This document shows, piece by piece, positions 60,557 through 64,000 of a stretch of DNA of 64,000 nucleotides; within the stretch, counting starts at the first letter, position 1; each line of letters opens with the position of its first letter. A program made the position numbers and the translations under genes. Source of the DNA: GCA-003244245 sp050699595 (lineage in GTDB: Bacteria > Actinomycetota > Actinomycetes > Mycobacteriales > Pseudonocardiaceae); NCBI GenBank assembly GCA_050699595.1, contig JBOHFI010000014.1, forward strand, positions 1 through 64,000, written 5' to 3'. Below the pieces are notes generated by a model that saw only the letters and a program-made list of their open reading frames with translations, was not told the DNA's origin and did not search any database.

Positions 60557-61795
60557 TCAGACCGCTGCCGGCTGCGCACTGGCGGGCAACCCGGCGGAGC
60601 AGCGCAGTTCCACCGCCTTGTCGGTACGCTCCCAGGTGAAGTCGGGATCATCGCGTCCGAAGTGGCCGTAGGCGGCGGTCTTAGCATAGATCGGCCGGTG
60701 CAGTCTCAGGTAGCCCCGGAAGGCCGCTGGGCGCAGGTCGAAGTGCTCACCCACGAGCTTCTCGATGGCCCTGCGGGGTACCCGCTCGGTGCCGAAGGTC
60801 TCCACCAGCAACGACAGCGGCCGGGCCACCCCGATCGCGTAGGCCACCTGGACCTCGACCCGATCCGCCAGGCCAGCGGCCACGACGTTCTTGGCCACGT
60901 ATCGGGCCGCGTATGCCGCGGAGCGGTCCACCTTGGACGGGTCCTTACCAGAAAACGCGCCGCCACCGTGCCGGGCGAACCCCCCGTAGGTGTCCACGAT
61001 GATCTTCCGGCCGGTCAACCCGGCATCACCGACCGGCCCGCCGATCACGAACCGCCCGGTCGGGTTGATGAACAGGTTGCGCGCCAGCTCGTCCTCGTCA
61101 TAGAAATCGGCAGGCAGTACCGCGAGCACCACGTGCTTCCACAAGTCGGCCCGGATCTGCTCTGCGGTGGCCTCCTCGGCGTGCTGGGTGGAGATCAGCA
61201 CCTTCTCCACCCCGATCGGCACGTGATCCCGATAGCGGACGGTGACCTGAGTCTTGCCGTCGGGTCGCAGGTAGGGCAGCGTGCCGTCCTTGCGCACCTG
61301 CGCCAGCCGCTGGGACAGCCGATGCGCCAGCGCGATCGGCATCGGCATCAGCTCGGAGGTCTCGTTCGTGGCGTACCCGAACATCATCCCCTGGTCACCC
61401 GCCCCGGCGCTGTCCAGCTCGTCCTCGGACAGCTTCCCGCGCCGCTCCGCCGCCATGTCGACACCCTGAGCGATGTCCGGTGACTGCTTGTCCAACGAGG
61501 TCAGCACCGCGCAGCTGTGCCCGTCGAAGCCGAAACCGCCGTTGTCGTAGCCGATCCGGCAGATCGTGTCGCGTACGATCTGGGTGTAGTCCAGCACCCC
61601 CGGTGTGGTGATCTCCCCCGCCAGCACGACCATCCCGGTGGTGATCAGGGTCTCGCAGGCCACCCGCGAATTCGGGTCCAGCGTCAGCGCCGCGTCCAGC
61701 ACCGCGTCGGAGATCTGGTCAGCCATCTTGTCGGGGTGGCCTTCGGTCACCGACTCGGAGGTGAACAGGTACTCAATGGTCTCCAGCTGGGTCAT
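60557..61795 (-). CDS. metK: S-adenosylmethionine synthetase
   Basis: MetK makes SAM from methionine and ATP. The 412-residue protein has all the usual motifs: ESVTEGHPDKMADQISDAVL, the SAGAGDQGMMFGYATNET loop, and GGGAFSGKDPSKVDRSAAYA near the C-terminus. It starts four bases after the metE-like gene, and the adenosine kinase gene follows after 11 bases. I see no SAM riboswitch in front of it, since it is internal to an operon. Confidence 0.97.
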   Translation of the reverse strand: MTQLETIEYLFTSESVTEGHPDKMADQISDAVLDAALTLDPNSRVACETLITTGMVVLAGEITTPGVLDYTQIVRDTICRIGYDNGGFGFDGHSCAVLTSLDKQSPDIAQGVDMAAERRGKLSEDELDSAGAGDQGMMFGYATNETSELMPMPIALAHRLSQRLAQVRKDGTLPYLRPDGKTQVTVRYRDHVPIGVEKVLISTQHAEEATAEQIRADLWKHVVLAVLPADFYDEDELARNLFINPTGRFVIGGPVGDAGLTGRKIIVDTYGGFARHGGGAFSGKDPSKVDRSAAYAARYVAKNVVAAGLADRVEVQVAYAIGVARPLSLLVETFGTERVPRRAIEKLVGEHFDLRPAAFRGYLRLHRPIYAKTAAYGHFGRDDPDFTWERTDKAVELRCSAGLPASAQPAAV

Positions 61796-61799
61796 CGAA

Positions 61800-62819
61800 T
61801 CACGCTCCTTGCGTGGGCAGGGCTCGGCGGACCGCGGCGGTTGCCTCTACCATCGCCGTCAGCTTCGCTCTCGCTACATCGGCGGGCAAGTGGCGCAGCC
61901 CACAGTCCGGGTTGATGATCAATTTATCGGCGGGGAAGGCGTCCAGCGCTCGATGGATGCGCGCCGCGATGAGCTCCGCGGACTCGATCTGCTCGGTCTT
62001 GACGTCCACCACGCCCAGCCCGAGCGCACGGTCCCACCCGAACCGCTGGATCACCTCCAGATCCTCGTAGCCCTTGCGGGCGAACTCCAGGATGAGCTGG
62101 TCCACGTTCGCGTCGAGTACCGCGGGGAACAGGAAGTCGTAATGACGTTCCCAGGACGGCCGGGCGTAGCGGTTGCCGTAGCAGACGTGCAACCCCCACG
62201 TGACGTCCACGCCCTTGGTCACGATGTTGATCGCCTCCACCGCGACGCCCACGTCCTCGGGATAACCCGCCAGGAACGGCTCATCGATCTGCAACAGCCG
62301 CGCGCCCTCGGCGGCCAACGCCCGCGCCTCGGCGTTGAGTACCTGCGCCAAGGCCCGAACCAGGTCGGCGGAGCGCGGGTACGCCTTGTTCTGGATCCGG
62401 TGGGACAGCGAGAAGGGTCCGGTGAAGGAGAACTTGACCGGGCGATCGGTGTGTCGGCGGGTGAAACGGTAGTCCTCGGCCAGCCCCAACGCCGGTGCTT
62501 CGCTGGTCGGTAGCGGTTCGGTGACGACGGTGTCATAGTAGTCGTAGTAGAAAGACTTGACGGTGACCGGGATCCGCACTCCGGGTATCCGAGCCAGGAA
62601 GTAGTCGATGTCGTTGTCCCGGCGCAGCTCCCCGTCGGAGACGATGTCGATCCCGGCTTTCTCCTGGTCCTTGAGGGCCGCTTTGATCGCCATGTCGTGG
62701 ATCTCTCGCAGATGGCCGCGGCTGATTCGGTTGCGGTAATAGTCGGTCTTGAGCCGCTCGAGCCACTCGGGAACCGAGTAGGACCCCACGACCGTCGTGG
62801 GCAGCACCGGCAGAGTCAT
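61800..62819 (-). CDS. MetE-like cobalamin-independent methionine synthase (core type)
   Basis: A 339-residue protein equal to the C-terminal catalytic barrel of MetE, without the N-terminal half. Zinc ligands can be seen in WGLHVCYGNRYA (His, Cys) and IINPDCGLRHLP (Cys), and the substrate motif in GARLLQIDEPFLAGY. Core MetE proteins methylate homocysteine; in archaea the donor can be a methyl-corrinoid protein, so the methyl donor here is open. It lies between the methyltransferase-like gene and metK with one- and four-base spacings, so it is cotranscribed. Confidence 0.85.
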   Translation of the reverse strand: MTLPVLPTTVVGSYSVPEWLERLKTDYYRNRISRGHLREIHDMAIKAALKDQEKAGIDIVSDGELRRDNDIDYFLARIPGVRIPVTVKSFYYDYYDTVVTEPLPTSEAPALGLAEDYRFTRRHTDRPVKFSFTGPFSLSHRIQNKAYPRSADLVRALAQVLNAEARALAAEGARLLQIDEPFLAGYPEDVGVAVEAINIVTKGVDVTWGLHVCYGNRYARPSWERHYDFLFPAVLDANVDQLILEFARKGYEDLEVIQRFGWDRALGLGVVDVKTEQIESAELIAARIHRALDAFPADKLIINPDCGLRHLPADVARAKLTAMVEATAAVRRALPTQGA

Positions 62820-62820
62820 G

Positions 62821-64000
62821 TCACTCCCGCACCTGGGCGGTCATGGTGACGATGTTGGTACCCATCCGGTGCGCGAACGGCTGGTAGTCCACGTCGAAGC
62901 CCTTGCGCCGTCCGATGTGCGCCAGCAGCGGCCCGTTGAGCCAGTTCACGATCGAGCCGTCGTACTTGCCGGGACCGCGGAAACCGGTGCGGTAGGCATG
63001 CACATCGGTGACGAACAGGTCGTGGCAGATCAGCCGACCGTAAGGATGCAGCAGCGGCACAGTGTCCACGAAGCCGGCCACCGCGCCGTTGTTCACGTGC
63101 ATCCGGATGTCGGCGCCGGATTCCACCAACGGGCGCAGCATCTCCCCGCTCACCGTGGGCGCGATCTGGTAGAGGTCCAGGCCCGTCAACGGTACATACC
63201 GCTCTGCCAAGCGCAGCGCGGCCCAGGTGCGCTGCCAGAAGTCCACCGCCACCTCGACCGACGGGAACTGCACGGGCATCGCCTCGGAGAGCAGAGCCGG
63301 GCCCAGGCGCAGAAGCTTGCGGATCAGTTCCGGTACCTGATCGGGGGAGACCGATACCGGCTGCCCGATCTCGGAGGTAGCTTCCCTCGTCAGGTAGGCC
63401 CTGGTCTGCACGATGTAGGTGCGCCCGCCGATCTGCGCGACCTCGTCGGTCGGCAGGTTGTCATAGACGTTGGAGATGTAGACCAGGAAGATCTTGTAGC
63501 GCAGGAAGCCCAGCGCGGTCCGGGGTCGGGTGGCGTCCAGTACGAAGGAGCTGACGTGCTGCGCGTGGTCGGCGACCGCGGCCCGAGCCAGTTCCAGCAC
63601 ATGCGGGGAGTAGTCGCACATCAGGTAGTGCAGCCGCCGGTGGTAGTCCTTGCCGTGGTCGCGGTCCAGCTCGACGAACTCGTCCAGCCAGGTCTTCGCC
63701 TGGCTGCCGTTACCCACCCCGAGCTCGACGACGTAGAGCTCCTCGGGCAGCGCCTTGCGGGCGGCCAGGGAGTCCCACAACGTGAACAAGCCGCAGATGA
63801 TCTCCCGTACCGCGTCCCGGTTGCGGGCGTCGCTCTGTCCGCCCGGCAGGGCCTGCTCGTAGCGCCGACCGGTGGCCTGCTCCCACTCCGCCAGGGCTCT
63901 CCAGTACAACGCGTTGAATTCCCAGATCACGCTGGCGCTGGTGGGCAGCCACGGCTCGAGATAGATCCGGGAGGAGCCGGAGCCGCCGGAGCGGGCCCGG
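62821..64000 (-). CDS. Class I SAM methyltransferase-like protein, 5' end beyond window
   Basis: The frame is open from the window edge (SGGSGSSRIYLEPWLPTSA leads into the visible protein) to the stop at 62821, giving at least 393 residues. Motif I is YVVELGVGNGSQAKTWLDEF, followed by YLMCDYSPHVLELARAAVAD. This resembles SAM-dependent methyltransferases distantly like the MidA group. It is the first visible gene of the methyl-cycle operon, one base before metE-like. The substrate is unknown, and it could be the consumer of SAM that the operon serves. Confidence 0.6.
   Translation of the reverse strand, partial: RARSGGSGSSRIYLEPWLPTSASVIWEFNALYWRALAEWEQATGRRYEQALPGGQSDARNRDAVREIICGLFTLWDSLAARKALPEELYVVELGVGNGSQAKTWLDEFVELDRDHGKDYHRRLHYLMCDYSPHVLELARAAVADHAQHVSSFVLDATRPRTALGFLRYKIFLVYISNVYDNLPTDEVAQIGGRTYIVQTRAYLTREATSEIGQPVSVSPDQVPELIRKLLRLGPALLSEAMPVQFPSVEVAVDFWQRTWAALRLAERYVPLTGLDLYQIAPTVSGEMLRPLVESGADIRMHVNNGAVAGFVDTVPLLHPYGRLICHDLFVTDVHAYRTGFRGPGKYDGSIVNWLNGPLLAHIGRRKGFDVDYQPFAHRMGTNIVTMTAQVRE

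Noticed and set aside
61796..62830. SAM riboswitch near metK
   Set aside because: metK and metE-like are internal operon genes with gaps of a few bases, leaving no room for a leader; the operon start is outside the window.
1..64000. CRISPR arrays, tRNA and rRNA genes
   Set aside because: No regularly spaced repeats, no TTCGAATCC-type T-loop with a plausible cloverleaf, and no rRNA words were found by eye on either strand.

Overview
The window is high-GC DNA from a filamentous actinomycete. It carries a division and cell wall (dcw) locus with Wag31/DivIVA, SepF and an FtsZ ending in the actinobacterial tail PPFMKR. It also has a MurE with the meso-diaminopimelate motif DNPR, a ClgR/PspA pair, a SapB-type (ram) locus, and Scr1-type XRE plus DUF6879 regulators. 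A member of the Pseudonocardiales is the likeliest source; this is inference from gene content, not a database match.

Layout. 1-3.2 kb: 3' part of bioF and a SulP transporter fused to a beta-carbonic anhydrase. 3.9-11.3 kb: a ram/amf-like class III lanthipeptide locus (LuxR-type regulator, two ABC exporters, LanKC synthetase) with an unlisted 38-residue precursor gene. 11.3-13 kb: small decayed genes and a PadR regulator. 13.2-22.4 kb: rluD, lspA, a CPA1 antiporter, a methyltransferase, a small membrane protein, divIVA, yggT, sepF, yggS, pgeF and ftsZ. 22.4-30.8 kb: an island separating ftsZ from ftsQ, with a PASTA protein, an XRE regulator, a kinase-like/dehydrogenase-like/HprK-like gene set, a membrane protein plus binding lipoprotein, and several long perfect palindromes. 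30.8-42.1 kb: ftsQ, murC, ftsW, a wrecked murD, mraY, murE, ftsI, ftsL, rsmH and mraZ, with murF and murG absent. 42.5-47.8 kb: DUF3040 protein, dinB, pspA, clgR, pgsA, rimO. 48.3-49.3 kb: a histidine kinase remnant overlapping an intact response regulator. 49.3-53.7 kb: a graspetide locus (precursor, ATP-grasp ligase, PIMT-like methyltransferase) beside an XRE/DUF6879/small-protein triad. 53.8-56.3 kb: a flavin-dependent halogenase of atypical base composition, flanked by two copies of the 3' end of a cyclodeaminase gene. 55.7-64 kb: a methyl-cycle and one-carbon operon (methyltransferase-like gene, metE-like, metK, adenosine kinase, sahH, fhs, cyclodeaminase).

How the parts work together. 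The dcw genes make and place the septum, but the locus cannot supply MurD, MurF or MurG, so lipid II synthesis must rely on copies elsewhere. Two ribosomal peptide loci suggest a specialised-metabolite-rich genome. The methyl-cycle operon can regenerate S-adenosylmethionine, remove S-adenosylhomocysteine and adenosine, and feed formate or formimino carbon into folate. Gene decay (murD, the dehydrogenase-like gene, the kinase remnant, the cyclodeaminase copy) and insertion (halogenase cassette, the ftsQ-ftsZ island) recur across the window.
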